Shown here: in pieces, positions 52,643 to 61,473 of the stretch | Layout of the letters: the number at the start of each line of letters is the position of its first letter | Position numbering within the stretch: position 1 is the stretch's first letter | From: Candidatus Baltobacteraceae bacterium | GTDB lineage: Bacteria; Vulcanimicrobiota; Vulcanimicrobiia; Vulcanimicrobiales; Vulcanimicrobiaceae | Assembly (NCBI GenBank): GCA_035502855.1 | Contig: DATJTX010000021.1 | Location: forward strand, 266,753 to 330,752 | Direction of reading: 5' to 3' | DNA: 64,000 nt | Made by a program: the position numbers and the translations under genes | The notes under the pieces: generated by a model | The model's database searches: none | What the model was told of the DNA's origin: nothing | What the model saw: the letters and a program-made list of their open reading frames with translations, nothing else

Positions 52643-53637
52643 TGATCCAACGACGCTTGGGAGCGACCGGACCGCTGGTCGGCGCGATTGGTCTGGGATG
52701 CATGGGCATGTCGGACGTCTACGGTCCGAGCGACCGCGCGGAGAGTTTGGCCACGATCGCGCGCGCGCTCGAGCACGGCGTCAATCTGCTCGACACCGGC
52801 GACTTCTACGGCATGGGACACAACGAGATGCTGATCGCGCAAGCGCTGCGCGGACGCCGACGCGAGGACGTCGTGATCAGCGTCAAATTCGGTGCGCAGC
52901 GTGGACCCGACGGAGCCTGGCTCGGTTACGACGCTCGGCCGCAAGCGGTCAAGACCGCGCTCGCGTACTCGCTGCGTCGCCTCGAGACTGATTACATCGA
53001 TATCTATCGTCCCGCGCGCGTCGATCCGAACGTGCCGATCGAGGAGACCGTCGGCGCGATCGCCGAGATGGTCGAACGCGGCTACGTTCGTCACGTTGGG
53101 CTCTCCGAAGCCGGCGCCGATACGCTGCGCCGCGCGAGCGCGGTGCACGTGATCTGCGATCTGCAGATCGAATACGCCGTGGTGACGCGCGGCATCGAGG
53201 CACGTATCTTGCCCGCCGCTCGCGAGCTTGGAATCGGCATCACCGCGTACGGGGTGCTCTCACGCGGATTGATCAGCGGTCATTGGAACGCGGATCGCGC
53301 GCTCCCGGCGAACGATTTTCGCGCCTACAGCCCGCGCTTCGCCGGCGAGAATCTCGGCCGCAACCTGCAGCTGGTGCAGCGGCTGGCGGTGCTTGCGGCA
53401 GAGCGCGGCATCACGCCGGCGCAGCTTGCGATCGCATGGGTGCTGGCGCGCGGAGAGGACATCGTGCCGCTGGTCGGCGCGCGCCGGGTCGAACGGCTGG
53501 AAGAATCGCTCGCCGCGCTCGAGGTGGAGCTCACGGCTGACGACCTGCGCGCGATCGCGGAGGCAATTCCGGCTGACGCGGTTGCCGGCGAGCGTTACGC
53601 CGGCGCGCAAATGGCGATGCTCGACTCGGAGAAGTAG
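52642..53637 (+). CDS. aldo/keto reductase
   Basis: A 331-residue TIM-barrel oxidoreductase of the AKR13-like group. The start is [25 protein letters not shown]. The tetrad residues Asp, Tyr and Lys are visible (LLDTGDFYG, SVKFGAQ). The usual histidine in the QHRVDP segment is replaced, since the sequence reads IDIYRPARVDPNVP. This suggests altered activity, although the same substitution may occur in other family members. The NADPH-binding VGARRVERLEE is intact. It overlaps nadR by one base (TGATG). Confidence 0.88.
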   Translation: MIQRRLGATGPLVGAIGLGCMGMSDVYGPSDRAESLATIARALEHGVNLLDTGDFYGMGHNEMLIAQALRGRRREDVVISVKFGAQRGPDGAWLGYDARPQAVKTALAYSLRRLETDYIDIYRPARVDPNVPIEETVGAIAEMVERGYVRHVGLSEAGADTLRRASAVHVICDLQIEYAVVTRGIEARILPAARELGIGITAYGVLSRGLISGHWNADRALPANDFRAYSPRFAGENLGRNLQLVQRLAVLAAERGITPAQLAIAWVLARGEDIVPLVGARRVERLEESLAALEVELTADDLRAIAEAIPADAVAGERYAGAQMAMLDSEK

Positions 53638-53679
53638 GCAAGCAAGATTCATAATCGTGCTCTCGAAAGGATCAGCGAG

Positions 53680-55818
53680 TTGCAAACTCGTCTGACGATC
53701 GAGCGCGGGCTTCATGCTCTGGTCGCTGTTGCTCTCGCGCTCGCGTACGCGCTGTCTTTCGCGGCGCTGATCTTCTCCGGTGACCTGCGCGCCGGGCTTG
53801 GATACGGTGTCTTTTCCGCGTTGGCTGCAGTCGCTGTCGGCGGCCTCGTCATTGCGTTCTTCAGCGAATTTCCGATTGCCATGGCGGGGCCGGATAACAA
53901 TCCGACCGCGGTGTTGATCCTCGTCGCGTCGGCGCTCGCCGTCGTCGCTCCGGCGAAACGCGTGCCGACGATGCTCACGATCATCGCGCTTGCGACGCTG
54001 GTGACCGGGCTGGTCTTGATCGTGCTCGGCTCGACGCGAACCTCCCGGGTCATCCGCTTCATCCCCGAGCCGATGGTCGGCGGATTCAATGCGGCATCGG
54101 GCGTGCTGGTATTGCTCGGTTCCCTCCGCGTGCTCACCGGACATCCTTTAGGGCTTGCTGCCGCGCGAGGGCTATTTGAAGAGCCGGTGCCGGCGCAGTT
54201 TGGGTTTGCCGTCGCGCTCGCAATCCTGCTCGTGCTCCTGTCACGACGCTTCGGCGCGGTCGCAATCCCTATGACGTTTCTCGCCGCGATCGTTGCGGCG
54301 CTAGCCGCTATCCCGATACTGCACCTTTCGCTGGTGCAGTTGCGCGGTGCCGGGTGGTTCTTCAGCATGCCCGCGACGGCGGCGCCGTTTTACGGTTGGT
54401 CGGTGCATGCGCCGATCGACCTTCACGCCACGCTGACGAGCGTTCCGGCGATGTTCGTGATCGCGATCGTCTCGGCGGCAACGCTGTTATTCAATGAAAC
54501 GGGACTCGAACTGCTCACCGGAAAAGATGTCGATCTCGATCGCGAGCTGCGTGTTACGGGATGGGCGAACGTGGCAGCATCGCTGCTCGGCGGGATGGTC
54601 GCGTACGTTTCATTTGCGCGCACGTCGATGAATCACGCGCTCGGTGTGCGCGATCGCTCGATCGGCGTGGTCGTAGCCGTGGTCGCGATCGCGGCCATGA
54701 TCGTGGGCCCGTGGCGATTGATTGAGTTCCTGCCGGTTTTCGCACCGGCAGCGCTATTGATGGCGCTGGGCGGCGGTGTTGCGTACCGGTGGCTCATACA
54801 GAAGCGCGGCGCCCGATCGACCGGGGATCACCTGACGTTGTGGGCGATCGTGATCGTCATCGTCTGGCTCGGCTTCATTCCGGGCATCATCGTCGGGCTC
54901 GCCATCGGCTGCATCACCTTCGCGGTACGATATGGGCGCGTCGATGCCGTGCAGCACCGCTGGTCGGGAGCGGTTATCCGCTCGAGCCTGCAGCGATCGC
55001 AGCGCGAATCCGAAGTGCTCGCGCTGCACGGCGATCGCATCCGGATTTTTCGTCTGCGCGGCTTCGTGTTCTTCGGCACCGCCGATCGTCTCTATCGAGA
55101 GTTGCTCGAGTGCGCGCGTGCGTCCGACGGCGCCGTCTGGATCGTTGCCGATTTCGGCGGCGTAACCGGCATCGATTCGTCCGCAGTGGCGGCGTTCATC
55201 AAGCTCGCTCGCAATGTCGATGCGGATCGCGTGCGGTTCATGGTTTGCTCGATGGGGCCGCAAGTCGCTCTCCGTTGGAACGCGTCATTTGAAAGCCATG
55301 TCGGCCCGCCCGACTTCGCCGACCTCGATCTCGCACTAGAATTCTGCGAGGCGCAATTGCTGCACATCTTCGGTGCGCACCTGGAGGAGGCGGCCGGCTT
55401 GGAATCGTGGCTTACCACCCGGTACGGCTCGTCGCTCGCGAAACTGATCGGCGATCGGGTCGAGCGCATTGAATTGTCGACCGGTGACGTGCTCTGCGCG
55501 CAGGGCGAGAGCTCCGACCGCATGTTCTTCGTCCATTCAGGACGGCTTGCCGTGCTCATCGACGATTGCCGCATCCGCATACGCAGCCTCGGGACGCAAA
55601 CGACGCTCGGAGAGATGGGCCTCTATCGGAACATGCCGCGCGACGCCACCGTCGTGGCCGAGACTGCCACGGTCGTCTATGCGCTCGGGCGCGAGGGTCT
55701 GCATGGAATCGAAACCGCCGATCCGACGGCGGCAATGGCTTTCCATGCGGCAATCGTGCGCCTGCTCGCCGACCGTATCGATCACCAAAACGAGGTGATC
55801 GCCTCGATGACGGCGTGA
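53680..55818 (+). CDS. SulP transporter with STAS and cyclic-nucleotide-binding domains
   Basis: A 712-residue protein starting at TTG (ribosome-binding site GAAAGG). Residues 1-415 form a SulP/SLC26 transport domain with about 11-14 helices (AMAGPDNNPTAVLILVAS, FIPEPMVGGFNAASGVL). A cytoplasmic STAS domain (about 435-560) has VADFGGVTGIDSSAVAAF. A CRP-type cyclic-nucleotide-binding domain (about 590-700) has DVLCAQGESSDRMFFVHSGRL and GEMGLYRNMPRDATV. The transported anion (sulfate, bicarbonate or another) is unknown. The third domain implies gating by a nucleotide second messenger. Confidence 0.88.
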   Translation: MQTRLTIERGLHALVAVALALAYALSFAALIFSGDLRAGLGYGVFSALAAVAVGGLVIAFFSEFPIAMAGPDNNPTAVLILVASALAVVAPAKRVPTMLTIIALATLVTGLVLIVLGSTRTSRVIRFIPEPMVGGFNAASGVLVLLGSLRVLTGHPLGLAAARGLFEEPVPAQFGFAVALAILLVLLSRRFGAVAIPMTFLAAIVAALAAIPILHLSLVQLRGAGWFFSMPATAAPFYGWSVHAPIDLHATLTSVPAMFVIAIVSAATLLFNETGLELLTGKDVDLDRELRVTGWANVAASLLGGMVAYVSFARTSMNHALGVRDRSIGVVVAVVAIAAMIVGPWRLIEFLPVFAPAALLMALGGGVAYRWLIQKRGARSTGDHLTLWAIVIVIVWLGFIPGIIVGLAIGCITFAVRYGRVDAVQHRWSGAVIRSSLQRSQRESEVLALHGDRIRIFRLRGFVFFGTADRLYRELLECARASDGAVWIVADFGGVTGIDSSAVAAFIKLARNVDADRVRFMVCSMGPQVALRWNASFESHVGPPDFADLDLALEFCEAQLLHIFGAHLEEAAGLESWLTTRYGSSLAKLIGDRVERIELSTGDVLCAQGESSDRMFFVHSGRLAVLIDDCRIRIRSLGTQTTLGEMGLYRNMPRDATVVAETATVVYALGREGLHGIETADPTAAMAFHAAIVRLLADRIDHQNEVIASMTA

Positions 55819-55824
55819 GCGCCG

Positions 55825-56277
55825 CTAGTCGCGCATCGGGGCGACCGCGTTTGCGATGTAGGTCATTACCACGACGTCGTCTTGATTGATCGTTTCATTC
55901 CGAAATCGGATGATGCCGCGGCGTTTTCCGCCGGGCCAGGGTGCTTTTTCGATCACCTCGCTGCGGACGTGCAGTTCGTCGCCCGGAGCGACCGGAAAGG
56001 TCCAGCGCAGCTCGTCGATACCGGTTCCGATAATCGGGCTCTCCTGGCCCTTGCGCGCGTCGACCAGCAGGCGCATCGAGATTGCCGCGGTTTGCCAGCC
56101 GCTGATCACGAGCTTCTTGAAAAAGCTCGATTCGGCCGCTTTGGCGTCGAGATGAAAGGACTGCGGATCGTAGGCGCGCGCGAATGCGAGCCCCTCCTCC
56201 TCGCTGATGCGATAGCGCCCGGTCTCGCGAACGTCGCCGACCTCAAAATCTTCGTAGTAGCGTTTGGCGTCGCTCAT
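55825..56277 (-). CDS. MaoC-like hotdog dehydratase
   Basis: A 150-residue hotdog-fold protein (MSDAKRYYEDFEVGDVRETG start). The hydratase motif is AFARAYDPQSFHLDAKAAESSFF, holding the Asp and His typical of R-specific enoyl-CoA hydratases. It shares a four-base overlap with mtnC, so it is the last gene of the methionine-salvage operon. A link to that pathway is unexpected, and its substrate is unknown. It may act on an acyl-CoA made from salvage products. Confidence 0.85.
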   Translation of the reverse strand: MSDAKRYYEDFEVGDVRETGRYRISEEEGLAFARAYDPQSFHLDAKAAESSFFKKLVISGWQTAAISMRLLVDARKGQESPIIGTGIDELRWTFPVAPGDELHVRSEVIEKAPWPGGKRRGIIRFRNETINQDDVVVMTYIANAVAPMRD

Positions 56278-56969
56278 GTCGTCAACTCGACGCGTTCGAA
56301 TGAAGCGGTGCTCGGATGAGCGGTCGTGGGAACCGTTTCGTCTTCGGGCCGGGCGAGCTGCACGGTTTGTACGCCGGCCGCGCGGGCGGCGTCGAGTTCG
56401 GCGACGTTGTCGGAGAAGAAGATCACCTCGCTCGGCGCAACACCGATCTCGTTCACGATGCGTTCGTACGACCGCGCTTCGCGCTTGCCGCCGATCGTCG
56501 TGTCGTAAAATCCGGAAAAGAGCGCAAGCAAGTCGCCGGCGACGCTGTGCCCGAAGAGCAGTTTCTGCGCCGCGACGGATCCCGAGGAGTAGATGTAGAG
56601 TGATGCGCCGGCATCGTGGAAGCGGCGCAGGGCATCGATCGCGTCGGGATAGAGGTGGCCGCGCAATCCGCTCGATTCAAAGCCTTCCACCCAGATCAAC
56701 CCTTGCAGCTGCTTGAGCGGCGTAACTTTGACGTCGCGGTCCGACCAATCGTGGAGTGCCCGCAGCAGCGCGGGAAGATCGCCGCGCTCCACGCCGGTCT
56801 CGCGCGCGGTTTGGTCGAGGATCTCGCGCACCGCCGGATCGGATTCGTGCTCGCGGACGTACGCGTCGATGCGTGCCGACGCATACGGAAAGAGTACGTC
56901 GCGCACGAACGCGATCGAGCCGACCGTTCCTTCGATATCGATCAGCGCGACTCGAGCGCGGAAGCGCAT
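56274..56969 (-). CDS. mtnC: enolase-phosphatase E1 (methionine salvage)
   Basis: A 231-residue HAD-fold enzyme that enolises and dephosphorylates 2,3-diketo-5-methylthiopentyl-1-phosphate to the acireductone. Motif I is ALIDIEGTVGSIAFVRDVLFPYA, with the DxE signature specific to MtnC. Motif II is YIYSSGSVAAQKLLFG, and motif IV is ADNVAEL-like in VIFFSDNVAELDAARAAG. ATG 56969 starts the protein at the domain. It follows mtnD after 7 bases, which makes a consecutive step of the salvage pathway. Confidence 0.92.
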   Translation of the reverse strand: MRFRARVALIDIEGTVGSIAFVRDVLFPYASARIDAYVREHESDPAVREILDQTARETGVERGDLPALLRALHDWSDRDVKVTPLKQLQGLIWVEGFESSGLRGHLYPDAIDALRRFHDAGASLYIYSSGSVAAQKLLFGHSVAGDLLALFSGFYDTTIGGKREARSYERIVNEIGVAPSEVIFFSDNVAELDAARAAGVQTVQLARPEDETVPTTAHPSTASFERVELTT

Positions 56970-56976
56970 TCCGAGG

Positions 56977-57534
56977 TTAATCGAGCTTGGGGAAATTTTC
57001 CGCAATCGGATCGCCGGTGAAGTTGGCGACCCAGCCTTCTTGATTGTCGAAGAGGCGAATCGCGGTGAACTCGGGATCCGATCCCATGTCGAACCAATGC
57101 TTCGTACCGGCGGGGACGCCGATCAGATCGCCCTTGACGCAAATCGTCTGATAGACGCGGCCGTTCAGATGAAGATAGAACGCGCCGCGCCCTTCTACGA
57201 AGAAGCGCACTTCGTCTTCGGAGTGCTGGTGCTCGTTCAGAAACTTGTTGCGAATCGGTTCGGTGTTCGGTGTACCGCGTTCCAGGCGCAGCACGTCCAT
57301 CGACTGATAGCCGCACTGCGCGACCAGTTTGTCGATCGAGCTGCGATAGGCGTCGAGCACGGTCTGCTGATCCGCACCCTTGGGCAACTCGGCGTCGGCG
57401 GCCCAGCGCTCGAAGCGGACGCCGACCGCGCGCAGCTCCTGTGCGATCCGCTCTCCGTCGGTCGTATCGAGCACGAGTTCGCCGGGATTGGCTTGCTCGA
57501 AAATGCGAAGCGTCGTCGTCGCAGTCATCGTCAT
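56977..57534 (-). CDS. mtnD: acireductone dioxygenase
   Basis: A 185-residue cupin enzyme that oxidises acireductone to 4-methylthio-2-oxobutyrate and formate. Metal ligands are in FLNEHQHSEDEVRFF (His, His and Glu) and GTKHWFDMG. ATG 57534 has a strong GGAGGT ribosome-binding site and overlaps the mtnB stop by four bases (ATGA). Both the iron and nickel forms of the enzyme exist, with different products; the metal used here cannot be read from sequence. Confidence 0.93.
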   Translation of the reverse strand: MTMTATTTLRIFEQANPGELVLDTTDGERIAQELRAVGVRFERWAADAELPKGADQQTVLDAYRSSIDKLVAQCGYQSMDVLRLERGTPNTEPIRNKFLNEHQHSEDEVRFFVEGRGAFYLHLNGRVYQTICVKGDLIGVPAGTKHWFDMGSDPEFTAIRLFDNQEGWVANFTGDPIAENFPKLD

Positions 57535-58145
57535 CGGCGTAACCTCCGTTCCTCTAAGGAACACGCAAGCAAAAACTCTAGGCCTTCCAGGTGGCGCTGC
57601 GCATCGACCATTGTCGCACCCCAAGCATACAACCCGTGTCCGCCCAGCAGGTATCCGGGCACGACGGGCTCGGCATCGAGAACCGACTCGATGCGTTCGG
57701 CCAGCGCCGCTGTGTCTTGGTCGTTAGCGAAAATCGGCAGGCGCAGCGTGCTCTCGTGCGTGCGCAAGCCGACCGTTTTGTGCATCTCGAAGCCGTCGAG
57801 CTCGACGAAGCCCTGCGGCGCGTCGGCGCGCGAGAGCACGGTTGCCGCGACCGTGTGCACGTGCAGAATCGCGCCGGTGGCCGGCCCGCGCCGATAGCGC
57901 GCGACGTGCAGCGGCGTTTCGGCCGAAACACCCGGCGGCAGGGAGCCGGCGAGCGGCACGGCGATCACGTCCTGCGCGGTGATGCTGCCCTTGTCGATAC
58001 CCGAGCGAGTGATCGCTACATAGTCGGCATCGATCCGAGAAGAGAAATTACCGGCGGTTGCCGGCACCCAGCCGCGGGCGGCAGCGAATCGTCCGAATGC
58101 CGCCAAGTCGGCGGCGACTCGGGAGGGAACGGCTACGTCGAGCAT
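57531..58145 (-). CDS. mtnB: methylthioribulose-1-phosphate dehydratase
   Basis: A 204-residue class II aldolase-fold enzyme, which dehydrates 5-methylthioribulose-1-phosphate. Signatures are ARGWVPATAGNFSSRIDADYVAITRSG near residue 20, the zinc-binding AILHVHTVAATVLS near 100, and YLLGGHGLYAWGATMVDAQRHLEGLEFL at the end. It is first in the operon mtnB-mtnD-mtnC-maoC-like. Its start lies only 18 bases from the start of the divergent gene at 58164, so its promoter overlaps that gene. mtnA and the nucleosidase/phosphorylase genes are not in the window. Confidence 0.92.
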   Translation of the reverse strand: MLDVAVPSRVAADLAAFGRFAAARGWVPATAGNFSSRIDADYVAITRSGIDKGSITAQDVIAVPLAGSLPPGVSAETPLHVARYRRGPATGAILHVHTVAATVLSRADAPQGFVELDGFEMHKTVGLRTHESTLRLPIFANDQDTAALAERIESVLDAEPVVPGYLLGGHGLYAWGATMVDAQRHLEGLEFLLACSLEERRLRR

Positions 58146-58163
58146 GGCACTTGATTCTAACAC

Positions 58164-59639
58164 ATGCTCCCAGCGGCTCTCGCGCTCGCGCTCCATCCCT
58201 TCCAGCAACGGTTCGTGCCGGTCGACGGTGTTGATGGCACGCTCTCCGTTGCCTCCGACACGCTCGTGCGCGTTCAGGTCGATCCGGTGACCGACGTGAT
58301 CGCGGTGCGCGCCGGCGCCCAGACGGGCACGACGACGCTGCATCTGAGCGATAGCGGCGGCGACCGGTTCGACCTACCGGTTCGCGTGGCGCTCGATGCC
58401 GGGGTCGCGCCGGCGCGGCTCGCGCTGACGGTGACCGGCCAGCCCGTCCAATGGCCGTGGCTCTGGTCGCAGGTGCAGAACGCGATCGCGCAGCGCTCGA
58501 GCCTGCAGCCCGGCGCGAGCGAGACCGTGGCGCAGCCCGCGACCACGCCCGTGCCCCCGCTTCCGAACGCGCAGCTCACCTTCGACGTCCCCGTCGCCAT
58601 CGGCGGCAATGCCGCCGATTACGACGTCAGCACGACGGCGCGCGTGCGCGTCGACAACGAGGCAGTCGAGCCGTTTGCGCCGCCGACGCTCTTCTACGAC
58701 GACGACCCCGAACGCGTCGACGCCGACGGCGTGATCTATCGCACCAGCGTGAGCGCGGCAAATCCGGCGCGGCTCTACTACTACCATGACGACGGCGGCC
58801 CGCCGCGCCGATTAGTGGTGGCTTTGCAATCCACCGGGGTTCCGGCGCTGGTGCAGGTCATCGACTCGTCGGCCGGCCCGAATATCGACGTGCTCAGCGT
58901 CGGACACGCGGTGAGCAAAGGTATGCTCGAGATGAAGCCGCGCAATGAAGGCGAGGTCGTTTCGGTCGGCATCACCCAGCCGCTCGTACTGCACGACGTG
59001 CTCATGACGGCAAAGCAGTGCGTGGCCGGCAGCGTCGATATCCAGGTGCTCGCCGGCGGTCCTCTCGAGGTGACCGTACTCTCGCTCGCGCAGAGAGAAG
59101 ACGTTGCGGGCGCACTTGACGGCCCGCTGCTTCCGCGCGACGGCCACCATCGCACCGGCGCTTTTTCGATCGATGATTTCGGAACGACCTCGCTCGCGTA
59201 CAGCGTCGGCGGTCCCGACGCGATTACGCAGTACGGCGGCCGTAACCAGGCTCCGCCCAACCGCGTGCCGGGCGGACGCGGCACGGATTACGGCGACTAT
59301 GGTGTCCTCCAGACGCTGCTCTTTTCGCTTGCGAATCCAACCGCACAGAACGCGACGGTCTATCTCTACGAACGCCCGCTCGGCGGAGTGGTGCGCTCGA
59401 GCTTCCTCGTCGACGGTGTGCTGCACCAGGTCGGCTGCGTTCGTGACAGCAGCGAGCGGTACGGGATCGCCGCCTTCGAACTTGCGCCCGGGTCTCGCTA
59501 CCAGCTCCAGGTCGACACGATGACCGACGGCAGCTCGAGTTATCCGCTCGAGGTCGGCTTGACCGCTACGCCGCCGCTGCCCGGCGCCCCACCGATCTCG
59601 GCCCCTGACGGCTGCTTTCCCAAGCGATCTCCGAATTGA
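58164..59639 (+). CDS. hypothetical beta-rich protein, probably exported
   Basis: A 491-residue protein with a weak signal-like start (MLPAALALALHPFQQRFVPV). A beta domain at about 20-80 (DTLVRVQVDPVTDVIAVRAG, TTTLHLSD) resembles the N-terminal domain of pilus/secretin-associated proteins. A Pro/Thr-rich linker and a long beta-rich region follow (LVVALQSTGVPALVQVIDSS, AFSIDDFGTTSLAYSVGGPD, TVYLYERPLGGVVRSSFLVD). A Cys-Phe-Pro-Lys end closes it. No enzyme motif is seen. It is divergent from mtnB, 18 bases between starts. Confidence 0.55.
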   Translation: MLPAALALALHPFQQRFVPVDGVDGTLSVASDTLVRVQVDPVTDVIAVRAGAQTGTTTLHLSDSGGDRFDLPVRVALDAGVAPARLALTVTGQPVQWPWLWSQVQNAIAQRSSLQPGASETVAQPATTPVPPLPNAQLTFDVPVAIGGNAADYDVSTTARVRVDNEAVEPFAPPTLFYDDDPERVDADGVIYRTSVSAANPARLYYYHDDGGPPRRLVVALQSTGVPALVQVIDSSAGPNIDVLSVGHAVSKGMLEMKPRNEGEVVSVGITQPLVLHDVLMTAKQCVAGSVDIQVLAGGPLEVTVLSLAQREDVAGALDGPLLPRDGHHRTGAFSIDDFGTTSLAYSVGGPDAITQYGGRNQAPPNRVPGGRGTDYGDYGVLQTLLFSLANPTAQNATVYLYERPLGGVVRSSFLVDGVLHQVGCVRDSSERYGIAAFELAPGSRYQLQVDTMTDGSSSYPLEVGLTATPPLPGAPPISAPDGCFPKRSPN

Positions 59640-59701
59640 TAGAATTTTGAGCACTAGGCCGGGCAGTTGGCACACCACGGGGTCACGATCTGCGCTAGAG
59701 T

Positions 59702-60751
59702 ATGGAATCAGTGGAACGCACAACGGAACCCAAAATCGTGCTGCTGGTCCGCCTCCTCAGCGCGATCGACGAGGGGCGTCACTCGTTCGAGAGCCTCAAA
59801 GAGCGGATCGCGGAAGGCGCACGGCGTCCCAGCACGCGCAGCCTGCGCCGCTATCTCGCCGTCTTGGCCGACGCCGGTTTCCCCTGGTATTTCGACCGTG
59901 CCGCCAACGCCTATCGCTTCGCCGAAGGGTACAGCCTCAAACGTCTCGACCTCTCGAACGGCGAACTGTTCGGCTTGGTCGCGCTCCGTTCGTTCGGCGC
60001 GTCGATCGGCGGCGCGATCGGAGCTTCGATCGACGAGATCACCGATAAGCTCCTGGGCTCGGCTCGCACCGCCGTGCGGGCACGGGTCGACGCGCCTTCA
60101 CCGGTTTCGTTCCGGCTCTCCGAAACGCGGCTCGACGAAGACGGTGAACGCGCCTTTGGGCTGTTTGCGGCGGCCGAGCGTTCCTCGCGCAGCGTGCAAT
60201 TCATCTATCAAGACAAAGAGGGAAACCGCAGTGCGCGCGAAGCCGATCCGTACGGTTTCATCGTCAGTTTGGGGCGCATCTATTGCGTCGCCTACGATCA
60301 CGCGCGACGCGACAAGCGTGTCTTCGCGATCGACAATATCTCCGACGTGCACGTGACCGCGCATACGTTCACCAAACCGAACGATTTCGACGTCGAGGTG
60401 TTCGCCGCCGGCTCGATCAGCGGCGTGATGCACGGCGGGGAAACGACCCTCGTGCGCGTGCGCTTCGCATCGCGCGTCGCCAAAGCAGCGCTGGCCGCGC
60501 GCGTGGTGGCCGAGCGTCAAACCGAGCGCTTCGACGACGGCAGCGTCGAGATCGAATATCGCGTGAGCGACGTCGACGAACTCGTGCGCTGGGTGCTCGG
60601 TTGGGGCTCGCAAGCCGAAATACTCACGCCGCCGGACGCACGCGTTCGCATCGCGTCGCTTGCCCGGGAAATCGCCGAGAAATATTCCGCCGGCGCGGAG
60701 GTTTTGGACTACCACGCGGGGATCCGAAAGGTCGCGGGACACGTGTCCTGA
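59702..60751 (+). CDS. WYL-domain transcriptional regulator
   Basis: A 349-residue regulator. The N-terminal 80 residues form a helix-turn-helix related to DeoR-type domains (FESLKERIAEGARRPSTRSLRRYLAVLADAG). The WYL ligand domain (about 170-230) contains QFIYQDKEGNRSAREADPYGFIVSLGRIYCVAYDHAR and the family-typical ending RVFAIDNISDV. A C-terminal WCX domain follows (TTLVRVRFASRVA...VRWVLGWGSQAEIL). It shares no operon. Targets may include the divergent or nearby secreted genes. It overlaps the convergent RNase T2 gene by 43 bases. Confidence 0.85.
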   Translation: MESVERTTEPKIVLLVRLLSAIDEGRHSFESLKERIAEGARRPSTRSLRRYLAVLADAGFPWYFDRAANAYRFAEGYSLKRLDLSNGELFGLVALRSFGASIGGAIGASIDEITDKLLGSARTAVRARVDAPSPVSFRLSETRLDEDGERAFGLFAAAERSSRSVQFIYQDKEGNRSAREADPYGFIVSLGRIYCVAYDHARRDKRVFAIDNISDVHVTAHTFTKPNDFDVEVFAAGSISGVMHGGETTLVRVRFASRVAKAALAARVVAERQTERFDDGSVEIEYRVSDVDELVRWVLGWGSQAEILTPPDARVRIASLAREIAEKYSAGAEVLDYHAGIRKVAGHVS

Positions 60752-61413
60752 TCGGTCGGCGTATCCATCAGCGAGACGGGTCGTGGGAACGCGTCGATTT
60801 CGTTTGCACGGATCGTGATCCAGAATTGGGTCAGGACGATTTCGCCGGACGAGGTCTTCCCGCACTCGAGCTGGAGCGCGCTTCCACGGCCGGTTGCAAA
60901 GCCGGCCTCGAATCGATCGACGACGCTCGCGTGGCTGACGTCGTGTCCGGCCTGCTGCATCAGATACCGTCCGAACGAGCTCGAGACCACCGCTTCGCGC
61001 ATGGCGAGTTCGGTGCGAAAGAACCGGGTGGGATCGAATCCGAAACATTGAACGTGCTTGTCGTATTCGTGCGTCAAGAGGTCGTGGGTGAACTGCGGCA
61101 TCACCGCCTCGAGCTGCGCGTGCAGCGCGGCGTCGATCGGCGGCGCCTCCCGGTCGCGATCGTAGAAATCGCAGCCCTTCGACCACCACGCTCGATCGAC
61201 GATGCCCTCGTCGATGAGATCCCGCGGGCGCGAAGCCCACAATCCATGGAGGCCGATCAGTGGGGTCTTCGGTTGATCGCGCCGGCAGCCGCCGTCGGTC
61301 GCGCAAATACCCGGTTGCCAGGTGAGCGCGAACGTGTAGTGTTCGAACGTGCCGTGCTGCGCCGGCGCGAGCACGAGCGCGAGAAGGCAGGTGGCGAGAA
61401 ATCCGTTCAGCAT
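60709..61413 (-). CDS. secreted ribonuclease T2
   Basis: A 234-residue exported RNase of the T2 family, which cleaves single-stranded RNA through a 2',3'-cyclic intermediate. ATG 61413 gives a signal peptide (MLNGFLATCLLALVLAPAQ). The substrate strand is YTFALTWQPGIC. Catalytic region 1 is LIGLHGLWASRP, with the first His. Region 2 is HDLLTHEYDKHVQCFG, with the Glu and second His. Several cysteines (GGC, KGCDFY, CFGFD) would form disulfides. Bacterial members of this family serve in nutrient scavenging. ATG 61434 is an alternative start. A terminator lies 28 bases upstream (see 61441-61473). Confidence 0.88.
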   Translation of the reverse strand: MLNGFLATCLLALVLAPAQHGTFEHYTFALTWQPGICATDGGCRRDQPKTPLIGLHGLWASRPRDLIDEGIVDRAWWSKGCDFYDRDREAPPIDAALHAQLEAVMPQFTHDLLTHEYDKHVQCFGFDPTRFFRTELAMREAVVSSSFGRYLMQQAGHDVSHASVVDRFEAGFATGRGSALQLECGKTSSGEIVLTQFWITIRANEIDAFPRPVSLMDTPTDQDTCPATFRIPAW

Positions 61414-61440
61414 CAGTTCCCTCTTCGGCGGCATTCCCTC

Positions 61441-61473
61441 AATACAAAACTCGCCGGCGTATAGCCGGCGAGT
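61441..61473 (-). terminator. rho-independent terminator/attenuator upstream of RNase T2
   Basis: On the minus strand the hairpin ACTCGCCGGC-TATAC-GCCGGCGAGT (61449-61473, perfect 10-bp stem) is followed at once by TTTTGTATT. It stops minus-strand transcription 28 bases before the RNase T2 start. On the plus strand no T-run follows. It therefore ends either a small RNA or a leader of the RNase gene, which could be under attenuation. Confidence 0.65.

Noticed and set aside
59640..59701. Sigma-54 promoter (TGGCAC) before the WYL regulator gene
   Set aside because: TGGCAC is present, but no GC/TTGC element follows at the required spacing.
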